Assembly: GCA_023422975.1 (NCBI GenBank)
Contig: JAFAGF010000189.1
Span: 1 to 6,859 of the forward strand
DNA: 6,859 nucleotides
From: Pseudomonadota bacterium
GTDB lineage: Bacteria > Pseudomonadota > Gammaproteobacteria > Burkholderiales > Burkholderiaceae_C
Direction: 5' to 3'
Shown here: one piece after another, positions 5,047-6,859 of the stretch
Numbering within the stretch: the first letter of the stretch is position 1
Layout of the letters: every line of letters starts with the position of its first letter
Program-made: the position numbers and the translations under genes
Notes under the pieces: generated by a model
The model's input: only the letters and a program-made list of their open reading frames with translations
Database searches by the model: none
Told to the model about the DNA's origin: nothing

Positions 5047-5319
5047 ATGGTGAAAGCCTTGCTCATGGCCTTGGTGCGTGGCTATCGCTTTTTCCTGAGT
5101 CCGTGGCTGGGCTCGGCTTGCCGTTTTGAACCGACCTGTTCGGCCTACTCCTTGAAGGCCTTAGAGCAGCACGGCGCAGCGGCTGGCACGTATTTGACAC
5201 TGCGGCGACTGGTACGCTGTCATCCGTGGTGTGATGGCGGGCATGATCCAGTGCCTGACCAAGCGCCCAAGCTGTTTACCGGTTTGACCTCCTCTTCCTC
5301 ACCAAAGAAGTCTTCATGA
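5047..5319 (+). CDS. yidD: Membrane protein insertion efficiency factor YidD
   Basis: YidD is a small inner-membrane-associated protein that assists YidC-dependent membrane protein insertion. The 90-residue product shows the family pattern: an N-terminal amphipathic/hydrophobic segment (MVKALLMALVRGYRFFLSPW), then SACRFEPTCSAYSLKALEQHG (Cys25, Cys31), then LVRCHPWCDGGHDPVP (Cys58, Cys62). The C-terminus is a short Ser/Lys-rich tail. The frame is open upstream to 4798, inside rnpA, but homology begins at ATG 5047. No strong Shine-Dalgarno sequence precedes it, and the 4-nt distance from the rnpA stop suggests translational coupling. The stop codon overlaps the yidC start in the sequence ATGA. 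The role is known for the family; the identification here is firm. Confidence 0.96.
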   Translation: MVKALLMALVRGYRFFLSPWLGSACRFEPTCSAYSLKALEQHGAAAGTYLTLRRLVRCHPWCDGGHDPVPDQAPKLFTGLTSSSSPKKSS

Positions 5320-6859
5320 ACGACATTCGCCGCACCATCCTGTGGGTGATATTTGGCTTTTCCATGGTTTTGCTGTGGGACCAATGGCAAATCCACAATG
5401 GCAAACAAGCCACGTTCTTCCCGTCGGCGCCCAAGACGGTAGCTACCGCTGCTGCTGAAAAGCCTGCCGATGTGCCGGACGCCCTGACGGCGGCAACGCC
5501 TGCTGCGTCGGCCAGCGATGTGCCCGGCGCGGCCGAGGCCGCCCCTGTGGCCCGCGAAAAAATCACCGTCACCACCGATGTGATGCGCCTGACCTTCGAC
5601 GGCCAAGGCGGTGCGCTGGTGCACGCCGAACTGCTCAAGTACGGCAGCGACGCCGACAAGTCCAAGCCCTTTGTGCTGTTCGACGAAAGCGCCGAGCGCG
5701 TGTACATGGCCCAGACCGGCCTGATTGGCGGCAACTACCCCAACCACAAGACCGTGATGACCGTGTTGCCCGGTGAGCGTGCGCTCAAGGATGGTGACAA
5801 CGAGCTGCAAGTGCGTTTTGAATCGCCCGTACAAGACGGTGTGAAGCTGGTCAAGACCTTCACCCTCAAGCGCGGCGCTTACGACATCGCTGTCAAGCAC
5901 GAAGTGGTGAACACCGGTGCCGCAGCGGTGGCACCTCAGCTGTACCTGCAGTTGCTGCGTGACGGCAATGCTGTTGATGGCGGCAATGCTTTCTACTCCA
6001 CGTTCACTGGCCCTGCGATCTACACCGACACTGCCAAGTACCAGAAGGTGGAGTTCAAGAACATCGACAAGGACAAGGCAGAGTTTGAAAAGTCCGCCAC
6101 CGCTGGCTATGTCGCCATGGTGCAGCACTACTTTGCGTCGGCCTGGCTGCTGGGTGACGGCATTCAGCGCGACAACTTTGCCCGCAAGGTGGGCGATAAC
6201 CTGTACGCCGCCGGCATGATCACCCCTGTGGGCACGCTGCAGCCCGGCGAAACCAAGGCGCTGGAAGCACGCCTGTTTGCCGGCCCTCAGCTGGAAAAGA
6301 CGCTCGAGACGCTGGCCCCCGGTCTGGAACTGGTCAAGGACTACGGCTGGCTGACCATTTTGGCCAAGCCGCTGTATTGGCTGCTGGACAAAATCCACGG
6401 CATCTTGGGTAACTGGGGCTGGTCCATCGTGGGTCTGGTGCTGTTCCTGAAGATCTTGTTCTACTGGTTGAACGCCAAGGCCTATGCCTCGATGGCCAAG
6501 ATGAAGGCCATCAACCCCCGCATCATGGAAATGCGCGCACGCCTGAAGGACAGCCCTCAGCAAATGCAGCAAGAGATGATGCGCATCTATCGTGAAGAGA
6601 AGGTCAACCCCATGGGTGGCTGCTTCCCGATCATGATCCAGATCCCCGTGTTCATTGCGCTGTACTGGGTGCTGCTGTCGTCGGTGGAAATCCGCCACGC
6701 GCCCTGGATCTTGTGGATCACCGACCTGTCGGCCAAGGACCCCTTCTTCATCCTGCCTTTGCTGATGACACTGTCTTCGCTGCTGCAAACGGCGCTGAAC
6801 CCCGTGCCACCAGACCCCATGCAAGCCAAGATGATGTGGTTCATGCCCCTGATCTTCAG
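5316..6859 (+). CDS. yidC: Membrane protein insertase YidC (3' end outside window)
   Basis: YidC (Oxa1/Alb3 family) inserts and folds inner-membrane proteins, alone or with SecYEG. ATG 5316 gives 514 complete codons before the window edge; the usual total is about 550. TM1 lies at about residues 7-22 (ILWVIFGFSMVLLW). A Pro/Ala-rich linker (about 35-75) follows, then the large periplasmic P1 domain (about 75-340, with YLQLLRDG and ATAGYVAMVQHYF). The conserved insertase core starts at NWGWSIVGLVLFLK (from residue 366) and includes the cytoplasmic helical hairpin YASMAKMKAINPR. The next hydrophobic helices are CFPIMIQIPVFIALYWVLLS (436-455) and PFFILPLLMTLSSLLQTAL (476-494). Lys379 sits where E. 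coli has Arg366, the positive residue of the hydrophilic groove. The final membrane segment is outside the window. Start and yidD stop overlap by 4 nt, so coupled translation is likely. Confidence 0.98.
   Translation, partial: MNDIRRTILWVIFGFSMVLLWDQWQIHNGKQATFFPSAPKTVATAAAEKPADVPDALTAATPAASASDVPGAAEAAPVAREKITVTTDVMRLTFDGQGGALVHAELLKYGSDADKSKPFVLFDESAERVYMAQTGLIGGNYPNHKTVMTVLPGERALKDGDNELQVRFESPVQDGVKLVKTFTLKRGAYDIAVKHEVVNTGAAAVAPQLYLQLLRDGNAVDGGNAFYSTFTGPAIYTDTAKYQKVEFKNIDKDKAEFEKSATAGYVAMVQHYFASAWLLGDGIQRDNFARKVGDNLYAAGMITPVGTLQPGETKALEARLFAGPQLEKTLETLAPGLELVKDYGWLTILAKPLYWLLDKIHGILGNWGWSIVGLVLFLKILFYWLNAKAYASMAKMKAINPRIMEMRARLKDSPQQMQQEMMRIYREEKVNPMGGCFPIMIQIPVFIALYWVLLSSVEIRHAPWILWITDLSAKDPFFILPLLMTLSSLLQTALNPVPPDPMQAKMMWFMPLIF

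Noticed and set aside
5220..6824. A 534-codon open frame on the minus strand opposite yidD and yidC
   Set aside because: It lies antisense to well-recognised YidD and YidC. Its His/Gln/Gly/Val-rich composition is what the complementary strand of GC-rich coding DNA gives, and no family is recognisable.
1..6859. CRISPR arrays, tRNA or rRNA genes, insertion sequences, prophage genes
   Set aside because: No regularly spaced repeats, transposase or integrase frames, or recognisable RNA genes were seen; nearly all the sequence is explained by seven core housekeeping genes and their spacers.

Overview
This window is the chromosomal replication-origin neighbourhood of a betaproteobacterium. The proteins look most like Comamonadaceae (Burkholderiales, in the Rhodoferax/Acidovorax part of the family); I judge this from remembered family sequences, and the genus is not certain. 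The base composition looks moderately GC-rich by eye, and long antisense open frames lie opposite the real genes.

Layout: the left arm runs on the minus strand, reading away from the origin: dnaA (2568-3974), dnaN (1305-2426), then the N-terminal part of gyrB (1-1154, cut by the window edge). The right arm runs on the plus strand: rpmH (4321-4455), rnpA (4518-5042), yidD (5047-5319) and yidC (from 5316, cut by the window edge). The 346-bp gap between dnaA and rpmH is the probable oriC. It holds one perfect DnaA box, one near-perfect box in the opposite orientation, a 14-bp palindrome, and back-to-back promoters for dnaA and rpmH. All genes point away from this gap, so they are co-oriented with the two replication forks.

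How the genes work together: DnaA opens the origin, DnaN is the sliding clamp that keeps the polymerase on DNA, and GyrB is the ATPase subunit of gyrase that relieves supercoils ahead of forks. The right arm is the classical L34 / RNase P protein / YidD / YidC cluster, joining ribosome and tRNA maturation to inner-membrane protein insertion. Its genes are tightly packed, with a 4-nt gap for rnpA-yidD and a 4-nt ATGA overlap for yidD-yidC. recF, which often lies between dnaN and gyrB, is absent, and that gap is only 150 bp.

I see no novel multigene system. The points worth a second look are regulatory: a dnaA promoter whose -35 hexamer lies inside the DnaA box, with a second box in the leader; a dnaA leader without a Shine-Dalgarno sequence; a hairpin at the predicted 5' end of the rpmH transcript; a long imperfect inverted repeat between dnaA and dnaN; tandem hairpins between dnaN and gyrB; and an enlarged RnpA with a changed RNR-type motif.
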